The notes under the pieces: generated by a model
What the model saw: the letters and a program-made list of their open reading frames with translations, nothing else
What the model was told of the DNA's origin: nothing
Databases searched by the model: none
Position numbers and translations under genes: made by a program
DNA from: an uncultured Eubacteriales bacterium
Lineage (GTDB): Bacteria; Bacillota; Clostridia; Oscillospirales; Oscillospiraceae
Reading direction: 5' to 3'
Assembly (NCBI GenBank): GCA_900540545.1
Contig: UQGJ01000006.1
Location: 1-64,000 of the forward strand
Length of the DNA stretch: 64,000 bases
Shown here: in pieces, positions 49,893 to 58,430 of the stretch
How the letters are laid out: every line of letters starts with the position of its first letter
Position numbering within the stretch: position 1 is the stretch's first letter

Positions 49893-50955
49893 GTCCCGCG
49901 AAGTAGTCCAGGTTGTGGCGGTAGGCCGGGTCCTCCGGCTTGTACGCCCCCGCCCGGCGGTTCCAGTCCTCCGCCCTGGCCCGGTCCCCCAGGCGGTCAT
50001 AGCAGACGCAGAGCTGGATGCAGGGCAGATAACCGTAGCAGTCGGGCTGGACGAAGGCCCCGGAGTGGTCGTCCCTGGGGCGGGTCAGGGCCAGCTCATA
50101 CCAGAAGGCCGCCCGGCGGCACTCCCCCTGGTCCAGGAAGTGCCCGCCCAGGTCACAGCAGGTCTCGGCCCTGGGGTCGTCGTACTCCAGACTGCGCAGC
50201 AGGGCCCTCAGGGCCTCCCCCCGCGCCCCCAGGCCGTACAGGCAGTAGGCCAGGAAGCGGCAGGCCTCAATGTTGTTCTCCACCCAGCCCTCTCCCCCGT
50301 CCAGAAAGGCCCGGAACCGGGCCGCCCCGTCGGCGTAGCGCCGGTGGTAGTACAGCTCCCGGGCGTAGTAGAACTGCTCCCGGGGTTGCAGGGGCAAGCC
50401 CCTGGCGATGCGGTCCTCAAAGATGCGCAGGTTGCGGTCCGGGTCCCCCGGCCCCTCTTTTTTGTGGGTGATGGCCGCCTGGGACCAGGCCACCTTCCCG
50501 AAGGGCGGGATGACCTCGTGGACGGCCCCCTGCCACAGGTCCCGGTGGAGGTTGCGGATCAGCCGCTCCCGGTCGTAGGAGAAGGTTGGGTGGCCCGCTG
50601 CGTCGAAGGCGGTGTGGTAGGGCATCATCACCACGTCGGTGTCGGCGGGCAGGGTCCGCTTCAGGTCCAGGAAGGCCGCCCGGTCCGGCTCCAGCAGCAC
50701 ATCGTCGGCGTCCAGCCAGAGGCAGTATTCCATGGTAGCCTTGGAGAAGGCGAAGTTCCGGGCGGCGGAAAAGTCGTCTATCCACGTAAAGTTGTATGCC
50801 TTGTCAGTATATCGGGCCGCAATCTCTCTGGTGCGGTCGGTGCTGCCGGTATCCACGACGATGATTTCATCCACGGCCCCCTTTACGCTGTCCAGGCAGC
50901 GGACCAGGACGGCCTCCTCGTTTTTCACGATCATACACAGGCTCACGGTAGCCAT
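49882..50955 (-). CDS. glycosyltransferase family 2 with a TPR-like tail
   Basis: 357 aa. The GT-A domain (1-220) starts SLCMIVKNEEAVLVRCLDSV, with VDTGSTDRT, a DDFSAARN helix and the metal-binding LWLDADDV. The tail (about 225-350) has TPR-like helical repeats rich in Tyr, Leu and Ala. It is close to the SunS/WcaA-like group that glycosylates peptides or surface molecules. Its ribosome binding site (GGGGG) lies within the 3' arm of a strong hairpin, and it follows the PII gene on the same strand. Confidence 0.9.
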   Translation of the reverse strand: MATVSLCMIVKNEEAVLVRCLDSVKGAVDEIIVVDTGSTDRTREIAARYTDKAYNFTWIDDFSAARNFAFSKATMEYCLWLDADDVLLEPDRAAFLDLKRTLPADTDVVMMPYHTAFDAAGHPTFSYDRERLIRNLHRDLWQGAVHEVIPPFGKVAWSQAAITHKKEGPGDPDRNLRIFEDRIARGLPLQPREQFYYARELYYHRRYADGAARFRAFLDGGEGWVENNIEACRFLAYCLYGLGARGEALRALLRSLEYDDPRAETCCDLGGHFLDQGECRRAAFWYELALTRPRDDHSGAFVQPDCYGYLPCIQLCVCYDRLGDRARAEDWNRRAGAYKPEDPAYRHNLDYFAGLTP

Positions 50956-50998
50956 AAAAACGCCCCCTTTTCCGCCATCCTATGCGGAAAAGGGGGCG
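50956..50998 (-). terminator. terminator hairpin that also hides the glycosyltransferase ribosome binding site
   Basis: Perfect 15-bp stem (50998-50984 with 50975-50961 on the minus strand), 8-nt loop, then five U directly before the ATG at 50955. The GGGGG of the 3' arm is the only plausible ribosome binding site for that ATG. Confidence 0.8.
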
Positions 50999-51020
50999 AC
51001 TGTGTGTCTGTATTTTCCCT

Positions 51021-51680
51021 TTACAGGCCTGTCACGGCATCCACGGGCAGGGAGAGCAGGATGCCGTGGCAACCGGTGTGCATCCCGGCCGTCCGGTTCA
51101 CCGCTTCCATCACCGGGTCCCGGAGGGCGGCGGGGACCAGGATGGCCACGGTCTCCTTCTCGGCCACCAGTCCGGCGGCGTCCGCCCCCTTTAGGGCGTC
51201 CAGGCTAAGCTGACGGGCGTGGAGGATGGTGCCGCCGCCGGCCCCGGCGGACCGGGCGGCCTCCATCACCGTGTCGGCGCCGCCGTGGTCCACCAGAGCC
51301 AGCACCAGGGCGTGAGGTTCCTTGTTCATCTCGTCTGCCTCCTGTTCCGCCGCCTCCGCGCCGTGGGCCAGCCGGGCGGCCATGGCGCTGATGGCGGTCA
51401 ATCTCGTAGTGAACGCAATGCCCCGGCCGTGGCGGTGGAGCTGGAAGGACTCCCCCACCCGCTCCAGGGCCGGACCCACCGCGGGGGCGGGCAGCAGAGA
51501 CACCAGCACGTCCTTCTCCGTCTCGCCCAGGCCCAAGTAGTGGAGCACGTCGGAGCGGGCGGTGCCCCGGCCCCGGAGGACGAACTGGAGGGGATGGCCC
51601 AGGGCGCGCAGAAGGTCTGCGGCCTCCTCCCCCACCCCACGCTCCAGGATGGACACCAGGACTTTGATGGGTTGGCTCAC
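51021..51680 (-). CDS. double PII-like signalling protein
   Basis: 219 aa with two ferredoxin-like PII-type modules. Module 1 (about 1-100): VLVSILERGVGEEAADLL, RGRGTARSDVLHYLGLGETEK. Module 2 (about 118-219): LVLALVDHGGADTVMEAARS, GAGGGTILHARQLS, KETVAILVPAALRDPVMEAV. The second resembles the usual PII beta-hairpin and GGTILHARG sequence. It overlaps the DUF1538 gene by 4 bp (ATGA) and presumably controls that transporter in response to a small molecule, by analogy with PII partners of other transporters. Effector unknown. Confidence 0.82.
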   Translation of the reverse strand: MSQPIKVLVSILERGVGEEAADLLRALGHPLQFVLRGRGTARSDVLHYLGLGETEKDVLVSLLPAPAVGPALERVGESFQLHRHGRGIAFTTRLTAISAMAARLAHGAEAAEQEADEMNKEPHALVLALVDHGGADTVMEAARSAGAGGGTILHARQLSLDALKGADAAGLVAEKETVAILVPAALRDPVMEAVNRTAGMHTGCHGILLSLPVDAVTGL

Positions 51681-53203
51681 GGTCCCACCTCCTCATAGAC
51701 AAGGATGACATCCTCCTGGCCGGGGGCAAACCAGGCCTGCGCCTGGGCAGCCCGGCGGGCCCGGCGGGTGTAGACCAGCCCCATGAGCTGGATGGCAACC
51801 AGAGGCGTCATCGCCACCATGGCCACCACGCCGAAGGCGTCGGTGAGGATGTCGCCCCCCGCCGCCTCGCAGGCCCCCATGGCGAAGGGCAGCAGGAAGG
51901 TGGCGGTCATGGGGCCGGAGGCCACACCGCCGGAGTCGAAGGCGATTGCGGTGAACACCTTGGGGACCCGGAAGGACAGCAGGATGGCCAGCAGGTAACC
52001 GGGGACCAGGAACCACATGAGGCTCACCCCCGTCAGCACCCGGAGCATATCCAGCCCCAGGGCCACTGCCATGCCCATGGACAGTGCCCCGCCCATCATC
52101 TTCCGGGAGACGGCCCCGCCGGTCAGGTCCTCCACCTGCTGGTTCAGGACCCGGACGGCGGGCTCCGCCGCCACGATGAACCAGCCCACCACCATGCCGA
52201 TGGGGACTAGGACCCAGCGGTAGGACAGGGCGGCGATTTGGGTGCCCAGGTAGTACCCGGCTGGCATGAAGCCCACGTTGACCCCCGTGAGGAAGAGGAC
52301 CAGCCCCACGTAGGTGTAGAGCATCCCCACGATGATTTTGCCCACCTGTCGCCGCCGCAGGCGCAGGGCCAGGAGCTGGAACAGGGCGAAGAAGCCCAGA
52401 ATGGGCAGCAGGCCCACCGCCACCTCCCGGAGGTAGGTAGGGAACCCGGCGGCGAAGTAGGCCCCCACGTCGGCCGTAGTCTCCAGGCTGGGGATGTCGA
52501 AGGGGGTGTATTGGAGGTCCGATGAGCCGTTGGTGAGCCCCAGGAGCATGACGGCTAGGATGGGGCCCATGCTGCACAGGGCCACCAGGCCGAAGCCGTC
52601 CTCCTCCGAGGCCGCCCCCCGGCGCAGGGCGGTGAGGCCCACCCCCAGGGCCATGAGGAAGGGCACCGTGATGGGCCCGGTGGTCACGCCGCCGGAGTCG
52701 AAGGCCACAGCCAGGAACTGGCCGGGCACGAAGAGGGCCAGGCCGAACAGCAGGCCGTATCCTGCGATGAGCAGGGAGTTCAGGGGCAGGCCGAAGCGGG
52801 TCCGCAGCAGGGCCACCGCCAGGAACACCCCCACCCCCGCCGCCACGGTGAGGATCAGGGTCCTGTCCGGCACCGCGGGCACCTGATGGGCCAGGACCTG
52901 GAGGTCCGGCTCCGCCACCGTCACCACCACGCCGATGACAAAGCACAAGGGGACGGCCGTCCACAGCTTCCGGCTCTTGGCGATCTGGCCGCCGATGCCG
53001 TCGCCGATGGGCATCATGGCCATGTCCACGCCCAGGGAGAAGAACCCCACCCCCACGATCAGGAGCAGGGCCCCGCAGAGAAAAAGCATCAGCGACGACA
53101 CCGGCATGGGGGCCATGGTGAAGCTCAGCAGCAGGACGATGGCGGTGATGGGCAGCACCGCGCTCACGGCTTCCAGGGTCTTTTCCTTCAGTTTTTGATT
53201 CAT
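51677..53203 (-). CDS. tandem DUF1538 membrane protein (UmpA-UmpB-like fusion)
   Basis: 508 aa, ATG with AAGGAGG upstream. Two homologous halves, each about 250 aa with six or so helices. The duplication is directly visible: AFDSGGVTTGPITVPFLMAL (about 166-186) against AFDSGGVASGPMTATFLLPF (about 421-440), and VAEPDLQVLAHQV against AAEPAVRVLNQQV. Single DUF1538 proteins UmpA and UmpB have been reported as a two-component Na+(Li+,K+)/H+ antiporter in Halomonas; here both halves are one chain. Cation/proton exchange is therefore the best guess. Coupled to the double PII gene. Confidence 0.85.
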   Translation of the reverse strand: MNQKLKEKTLEAVSAVLPITAIVLLLSFTMAPMPVSSLMLFLCGALLLIVGVGFFSLGVDMAMMPIGDGIGGQIAKSRKLWTAVPLCFVIGVVVTVAEPDLQVLAHQVPAVPDRTLILTVAAGVGVFLAVALLRTRFGLPLNSLLIAGYGLLFGLALFVPGQFLAVAFDSGGVTTGPITVPFLMALGVGLTALRRGAASEEDGFGLVALCSMGPILAVMLLGLTNGSSDLQYTPFDIPSLETTADVGAYFAAGFPTYLREVAVGLLPILGFFALFQLLALRLRRRQVGKIIVGMLYTYVGLVLFLTGVNVGFMPAGYYLGTQIAALSYRWVLVPIGMVVGWFIVAAEPAVRVLNQQVEDLTGGAVSRKMMGGALSMGMAVALGLDMLRVLTGVSLMWFLVPGYLLAILLSFRVPKVFTAIAFDSGGVASGPMTATFLLPFAMGACEAAGGDILTDAFGVVAMVAMTPLVAIQLMGLVYTRRARRAAQAQAWFAPGQEDVILVYEEVGP

Positions 53204-53302
53204 TGCGCCTCCTTCGTTCCGAAACTATACTTCTTCCACCTCCAGTTTACCAGAAAAAGGGGGATGCGTAAATCGTACAAAGGGTAAAATCTGTGTAAAA
53301 TG

Positions 53303-53336
53303 AGAGCGCCGGGACATCGTAATGTCCCGGCGCTCT
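53303..53336 (-). terminator. terminator after the uridine phosphorylase gene
   Basis: Perfect 15-bp stem (53303-53317 with 53322-53336) and a CGTA loop. The flanking U-tract on the minus strand is short. Confidence 0.7.
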
Positions 53337-53349
53337 AAGCTTTCAGTCT

Positions 53350-54123
53350 TTACGCTTCGTTTGCCCGGTCCTGCTGGATCAGCAGCTTCACGGCCTCGAT
53401 GCCCACCTCGATGGCGGCGTGAAGGTCGTGGCTCTCCTTTTGGTCCAGGCCCGCGGCCTCCCGCTCCTGGTTCCAAATCACGTGGAAGCAGGAGCCGCAG
53501 CGCACGTCCAGGGCGGCGGCGCAGCAGAAGAGGGCGGCGGACTCCATCTCGGAGGCCAGAACGCCCAGGCGCTTCCACGCCTCCCACTTGTTCAGCAGCT
53601 CGTAGCTGACGGGCATCCGCTTGGGGTCGTGCTGGCCGTAGAAAGAGTCCTTACACTGGACCACCCCGGCGTGCCAGGGCTTGCCCAGGTTCTTGGCCGC
53701 CTGGACCAGGGCCTCCTGGACCCGGTAGTCGGACACGGCGGGGAACTCGATGGGGGCGTATTCCCGGCTGGCCCCCTCGTGGCGGACGGCGCCGGTGGCG
53801 ATGACCACGTCGTCGGACTGGACCTTCAGGGCGATGCCGCCGCAGGTCCCCACCCGGACGAAGGTGTCCGCCCCGATAGCGGCCAATTCCTCCATGGCGA
53901 TGACGGCGGAGGGGCCGCCGATGCCGGTGGAACAGACCGAGACCTTCTCCCCCAGCAGGGTGCCGGTGTAGACGGTGTACTCCCGGTTGGACTGGACCTT
54001 CACGGGGTCGTCGAAATAGGCGGCGATCTTCTCACAGCGGCCGGGGTCGCCGGGCAGGAGACAGTACCGGCCCACGTCCCCCTCCTTACACTTGATATGG
54101 AACTGCAATTCATGCGCCTGCAT
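53350..54123 (-). CDS. udp: uridine phosphorylase (PNP/UDP family)
   Basis: 257 aa from the ATG at 54123 behind GGAGGTG; the long open frame upstream is not coding. Phosphate-binding GDPGRCEKIA, CSTGIGGPS, RVGTCGGI and the base/ribose site ASEMESAALF match the uridine phosphorylase branch (compare GDPDRVEKIA, STGIGGPS, NYEMESATLL in E. coli Udp). It splits uridine to uracil and ribose-1-phosphate for salvage. Uridine rather than purine specificity is inferred from similarity. Confidence 0.88.
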   Translation of the reverse strand: MQAHELQFHIKCKEGDVGRYCLLPGDPGRCEKIAAYFDDPVKVQSNREYTVYTGTLLGEKVSVCSTGIGGPSAVIAMEELAAIGADTFVRVGTCGGIALKVQSDDVVIATGAVRHEGASREYAPIEFPAVSDYRVQEALVQAAKNLGKPWHAGVVQCKDSFYGQHDPKRMPVSYELLNKWEAWKRLGVLASEMESAALFCCAAALDVRCGSCFHVIWNQEREAAGLDQKESHDLHAAIEVGIEAVKLLIQQDRANEA

Positions 54124-54217
54124 AGGCTCACCTCCAAAATTCAGGTCTTTATCATACACCTTTTTCCCTGATTTTGCAAGAAAAGGTTCACCCGCCGCCC
54201 TGTTACCGCTTTGTCTC

Positions 54218-54246
54218 TTGCAACTTTTCCTGCTCCCGACTATAAT
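54218..54246 (+). promoter_or_regulatory. promoter of the lipoprotein-like gene
   Basis: TTGCAA (54218-54223), 17-bp spacer, TATAAT (54241-54246). Confidence 0.75.
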
Positions 54247-54270
54247 GGATGGGCCTGGAGGTGACCGCCC

Positions 54271-54945
54271 GTGAAAAAGACCGCCCTGCTCTGTGTCCTG
54301 TCCCTGCTGATTGGCTGCGCCGCCGGTCTGCTGGGCAACGCCGCGTTTTTGGACGGGCGCGGCATCCTCCCCCCTGTGGACGTGCCCGCGGCCTCCCTGG
54401 TCCCCATGACCACCGCCGACCCCGAGGGGCCGGACCCGGCGGACAACGCCCCCCTGCTCCGGGCCAGCCTCAGGGCGCTGGAGGCTTTGAAGGACCGGGA
54501 TTACAGTGCTTTGGCCTCTCTGGTCCACCCGGAGAAGGGTGTCACCTTCACCCCCTACTCCACCGTGGACCCGGAGGCCGACATCACCCTGACCAGGGAC
54601 GAGGTGGCCCAGGCCGGGGAGAACGGCAACCGCTATACCTGGGGCGCGTACGACGGGTCGGGAGCGCCTATCCAGCTGACCATCGGCAGGTATATGGACG
54701 AGTATGTGTTCAACGCCGACTACACCCGCGCGCCCCTGGTGGGGGTGGACCGGGTCCTCTCCACGGGGAACTCCCTGGAGAACGTGGCCGACGCCTACCC
54801 CGACGGGCGGTTCGTGGAGTACTATTTTCCCGGCGTGGACCCGGCCGGGAACGGCTTCGACTGGTGCGGGCTGAAGCTGGTCTTTGAGCTTTGGCGGGGA
54901 CAGTACCGGCTGGTGGGGATCGTGCACAGCGAGTGGACGATTTGA
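54271..54945 (+). CDS. secreted, possibly lipid-anchored protein of unknown function
   Basis: 224 aa, GTG start with GGAGGTGA upstream. Signal sequence MKKTALLCVLSLLIGCAAG contains a lipobox-like LIGC, so it may be a lipoprotein. The mature part begins with an acidic/Pro-rich region, then a globular domain (about 60-224) with LEALKDRDYSALASLVHPEKG, YTWGAYDGSG and WRGQYRLVGIVHSEWTI. This pattern is frequent in unknown clostridial lipoproteins and is NTF2-like in style, but I cannot name a family. Confidence 0.72.
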   Translation: MKKTALLCVLSLLIGCAAGLLGNAAFLDGRGILPPVDVPAASLVPMTTADPEGPDPADNAPLLRASLRALEALKDRDYSALASLVHPEKGVTFTPYSTVDPEADITLTRDEVAQAGENGNRYTWGAYDGSGAPIQLTIGRYMDEYVFNADYTRAPLVGVDRVLSTGNSLENVADAYPDGRFVEYYFPGVDPAGNGFDWCGLKLVFELWRGQYRLVGIVHSEWTI

Positions 54946-55285
54946 CCCCGCCGCCTACGGGATGTTGATTTACCGCCTACGGGCGGGGACGTAGGGTTTG
55001 GAGCGTCCCCCTCCGGGGGGCGGAGTCCCTCCGGGGGCACCCCTTTCCACGTGGAAAGGGGTGGGAAAGACGCCAGGGCTGTGGCCCTGGACCTGGGGGC
55101 GGCGCCAACGGGGGCGCGAGGTTGAAACCGGCTAGTGCTAACCAGTCTGCCCTCAAGCCCCCGCCCCGGCCGTTACGGCCTAATATGCGGACGTTCACCC
55201 CTCATGCGCTGGCGCAGCGCGCCTAGCATGGCGATTCCCGGCATAGCTGGTGCATATTGGCGAGCGGCTATCAGCCGCCCGTGCA
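54946..55285. other. intergenic stretch with a 26-bp palindrome
   Basis: No gene is supported. It holds two direct CCGCCTACGGG units (54951 and 54971 regions) and a perfect 26-bp palindrome centred on CACGTG (55038-55063). Otherwise GC-rich and without recognisable function. Confidence 0.5.
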
Positions 55286-55528
55286 GGCTGGCAATGGGCA
55301 TACGGCCAAGTAAAAGGCGCACAGACCTTGTGGCGGCTTGTTGGCACCGAGTAAAATGCAACTACTCACAAGTCTTGTCATCCCTCGGAAACCCCACCGC
55401 CGCCCGGACGCTCTCCGGGGTCCAGGGGGCCGACAATAGGGGGATGAAATCCCCCGTGTCGTCCCCCTGGTTTTCTTTCGGTTCCTTTCTCAAACGAGAA
55501 AGGAATGCCCCCGGCAGGGCCCGTCCCT
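55286..55528. repeat. structured intergenic repeat, copy A
   Basis: Shares long blocks with copy B at 58102: a first block starting GGCTGGCAATGGGC and running through GGCGCACAGACCTTGTGGCG, and a second block with a long hairpin (55422-55470, arms CCAGGGGG/CCCCCTGG plus inner pairs) and a perfect CCTTTCTC/GAGAAAGG hairpin (55484-55503). It lies directly after the 3' end of metH. Looks like a mobile or multicopy RNA/DNA element rather than a gene. Confidence 0.75.
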
Positions 55529-55532
55529 GCCG

Positions 55533-57914
55533 CTACTTCCCTACAACCCCGTCCGCATACCTCACATCCGCCATAGCGTCCTTCCCATAGAAGTCCGCGC
55601 CAATGCTTCTGGCGTAGTCCTCGGTGAGGACCGCGCCCCCCGCCATGATGCGGCACTCCGGGCACTCCGCCCGGAGCAGGCGGATGGTCTCCTCCATGGC
55701 CCCCACGGTGGTGGTCATCAGAGCGGACAGGCCCGCGAACCCGGCCTTTTCCCGTTTCACGGCCTCCAGCACCGCCTGGGGCGGCACGTCCTTACCCAGG
55801 TCCACCACCCGGTAGCCGTAGTTCTCCAGCAGGACCTTGGCGATATTTTTCCCGATGTCGTGGACGTCCCCCTTCACGGTGGCCAGCACCACGGTGCCCT
55901 TGTCCGCGGGCCGCGCCCCGCCGGCGGCGGTCATGCGCGCCCGCAGCAACTCAAAGACCCCCTTGGCCGCCTCGGCGCTCATCAGGAGCTGGGGCAGGTA
56001 GAGCCGCCCGGTCTCGAAGTCCTTCCCCACCCGGTCCAGGGCGGGAATCAAGTCGGTGTTGATGATGTCCATGGGGTCCCGGCGGTCCAGGGCGGCCTTC
56101 GCGGCGGCCACGGCGCTCTCCTTCAGGCCGTGGACCACAGCCTGCCCCACGTCCTCCGGGGCAGCCGGGCCGGGGGCCGCCGCCGGGGCCGTCTGGGCCA
56201 TGGCCGCGATGTAGTCCTGGCAGTTGGGGTCCAGCCCGGACAAGGCCCGCCACGCCCGCCAGGCGTCCATCATCACCTGGGAATTGGGGTTCAGGATGGC
56301 CGCCGACAGCCCCCGCTGGAAGGCCAGCAGCAAAAATACGGCGTTGACCTGCTCCCGGGCCGGGAGGCCGAAGGAGATGTTGGAGACCCCCAGGGAGGTC
56401 CGGCACCCCAACTCCTCCCGCACCAGGGTCAGGGCATCCAGGGTGGTCCGGGCGGAGGTCTGGTCGGCGCTGATAGTCATCGCCAGGGTGTCAAAAATCA
56501 AATCCTCCTTGGGGATGCCATACTCCGCCGCCCGGGCCACGATGCGCCGGGCAATGTCCAGCCGCCCCTCCGCCGTGGCGGGGATGCCGTCCTCGTCCAG
56601 GGTCAGGGCGATGGCCACGCCGCCGTATTTCTTCATAAGAGGGAAGATGGCCTCCATGCTCTCGGCCTTGCCGCTCACCGAGTTCAGCAGGGGCCGGCCA
56701 TTGTAGCGCCGCATGGCCCCCTCCATGACCTTGGGGTCCGCCGTGTCGATTTGGAGGGGCAGGTCGGTGACGCTCTGGAGCTCCGGGATGATGAGGGCCA
56801 TCAGCTCTGCCTCGTCGATGTCGGGCAGGCCCACGTTCACGTCCAGGACCATGGCCCCTTTCTCCTGCTGGGCCACCCCCTCCCGGAGGATGTAGTCCAG
56901 GTCCCGCTCCCGCAGGGCCTGCTTCAGCCGGGACTTGCCCGTGGGGTTGATGCGCTCGCCGATGAGCACCGGGTCGGGGCCGAACTCCACGGTTTTGGCG
57001 TAGGAGGACACCCAGGTCCGGCGCTTGGGCGCCAGGGGCCGGAGGGGCAGGTCCCCCGCCGCCCGCCGGAGGGCGGCGATGTGCTCCGGCGTGGTGCCGC
57101 AGCAGCCCCCCACCACCCAGGCCCCCGCCCGGACCAGCCCGGCCACGGCCTGGGCGAAGTCCTCCGGCCCCACGTCGAAGCGGGTGCAGCCGTCCACGCA
57201 CTGGGGCAGCCCGGCGTTGGGGTTGATAATAATGGGCAGGGACGTATATTCTAATAAGGTAGGGAAGAGCCTGGTCATCTGGTCGGGGCCCAGGCCGCAG
57301 TTCAGGCCCAGGGCGTCCACCCCCAGCCCCTCCAGCAGGGCCACGGCGGCGGGGATGTCGCCGCCGGTGAGGAGCTTGCCGCCCTCGTCGAAGATCAGGG
57401 TGACGAAAACCGGCAGGTCGGAGCGCTCCTTGGCCGCCAGCACGGCGGCCTTGGTCTCGTAGAGGTCGCTCATGGTCTCGATAAGAATGAGGTCGGCCCC
57501 CGCCCGGACCCCCGCGTCGATTTGGACCCCGAAGGCCGCCACGGCATCCTCAAAGTCCAGGTCCCCCATGGGCTTCAGCAGCCGTCCGGTGGGCCCCACG
57601 TCCAGGGCCACCCAGCCGCGCCCCGCCTCGGCCACAGCATCCCGGGCCAGGGCCACGGCGGCGGAGACCACCTCCTCCACGGTCCGCCCCGGCAGGTCCA
57701 GCTTTGCGGCGTTAGCCCCGAAGGTGTTGGTCTTGAGGATGTCGCACCCGGCGGCCAGATAGCGGGCGTGAATGTCCCGGACCACCTCCGGCCGCTCCAG
57801 GTTCCACGCCTCCGGCGCGCCCCCGGCGGGGAGCCCAGCGGCCTGGAGCAGGGTCCCCATGGCCCCGTCAAACAAGAGGGCCCTGCGGCCCAGTTGAGTT
57901 CTGATGTCGTTCAT
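55533..57914 (-). CDS. metH: cobalamin-dependent methionine synthase lacking the activation domain
   Basis: 793 aa from the ATG at 57914 (AAAGGAG 8 nt upstream). Homocysteine domain (1-300) with zinc cysteines in GLNCG and GGCCGTT; folate domain (about 320-580) with GERINPTGKSR; cobalamin cap and Rossmann domains (about 610-793) with the axial His motif DVHDIGKN. The fourth, SAM-dependent reactivation domain of E. coli-type MetH (about 1227 aa) is missing and is encoded separately at 58424. It makes methionine from homocysteine and methyl-THF supplied by MetF. Confidence 0.95.
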   Translation of the reverse strand: MNDIRTQLGRRALLFDGAMGTLLQAAGLPAGGAPEAWNLERPEVVRDIHARYLAAGCDILKTNTFGANAAKLDLPGRTVEEVVSAAVALARDAVAEAGRGWVALDVGPTGRLLKPMGDLDFEDAVAAFGVQIDAGVRAGADLILIETMSDLYETKAAVLAAKERSDLPVFVTLIFDEGGKLLTGGDIPAAVALLEGLGVDALGLNCGLGPDQMTRLFPTLLEYTSLPIIINPNAGLPQCVDGCTRFDVGPEDFAQAVAGLVRAGAWVVGGCCGTTPEHIAALRRAAGDLPLRPLAPKRRTWVSSYAKTVEFGPDPVLIGERINPTGKSRLKQALRERDLDYILREGVAQQEKGAMVLDVNVGLPDIDEAELMALIIPELQSVTDLPLQIDTADPKVMEGAMRRYNGRPLLNSVSGKAESMEAIFPLMKKYGGVAIALTLDEDGIPATAEGRLDIARRIVARAAEYGIPKEDLIFDTLAMTISADQTSARTTLDALTLVREELGCRTSLGVSNISFGLPAREQVNAVFLLLAFQRGLSAAILNPNSQVMMDAWRAWRALSGLDPNCQDYIAAMAQTAPAAAPGPAAPEDVGQAVVHGLKESAVAAAKAALDRRDPMDIINTDLIPALDRVGKDFETGRLYLPQLLMSAEAAKGVFELLRARMTAAGGARPADKGTVVLATVKGDVHDIGKNIAKVLLENYGYRVVDLGKDVPPQAVLEAVKREKAGFAGLSALMTTTVGAMEETIRLLRAECPECRIMAGGAVLTEDYARSIGADFYGKDAMADVRYADGVVGK

Positions 57915-57963
57915 AGTCGGTTCTCCTTTGTGATGTCCGCCCACGGGGCGGTATACGAACAAA

Positions 57964-57979
57964 TGTTTCACGTGAAACA
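57964..57979. other. parS chromosome-partitioning site
   Basis: Perfect 16-bp palindrome TGTTTCACGTGAAACA, one base from the B. subtilis parS sequence TGTTCCACGTGAAACA and a known functional variant. It would nucleate ParB/Spo0J spreading and SMC loading. It lies between metH and repeat copy B. Confidence 0.85.
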
Positions 57980-58101
57980 TTGAAAAAATCGGTGGAATCC
58001 GTTGGGGCACAATGGATTTTTGTAATTTAGCGTGTCAAATCGCGTGCCGCGGCACGGGGCGGATACAGAATGACGCCCGCGGGGCGGGACGGGGGACGGG
58101 C

Positions 58102-58430
58102 GGCTGGCAATGGGCGGAAGGCCAAGTAAAAGGCGCACAGACCTTGTGGCGACTTGTTTGCACCCATCAAAACGCAACTACTCCCAAGTCTTGCCCGGCT
58201 CTTACACGAGGGGCGGCAGCCGGAGTTGTTCCAGCGCCAGACCAATACGAGCTGCAACAGCTTTTAAGTCTTGCCTGCCAACGAAAACCGTACCGCCGCC
58301 CGGACGTTCTTAGGGTCCAGGGGGCCGACAATAGGGGGATGAAATCCCCCGTGTCGGCCCCCTGGTTTTCTTTCGGTTCCTTTCTCAAACGAGAAAGGAA
58401 CGCCCCCGGCAGGGGCCCCGCCCCTACCTC
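58102..58430. repeat. structured intergenic repeat, copy B
   Basis: Second copy of the element at 55286, with an extra segment of about 85 bp (roughly 58200-58290) between its two blocks. The long hairpin (58317-58365) pairs perfectly, including GGGGGCCGACA with TGTCGGCCCCC; the CCTTTCTC/GAGAAAGG hairpin follows at 58379-58398. It ends at the 3' end of the MetH activation gene. Confidence 0.75.

Noticed and set aside
55038..55063. Second parS site
   Set aside because: The core is CACGTG but the flanking bases (TTTCCACGTGGAAA) differ from parS at positions ParB reads.
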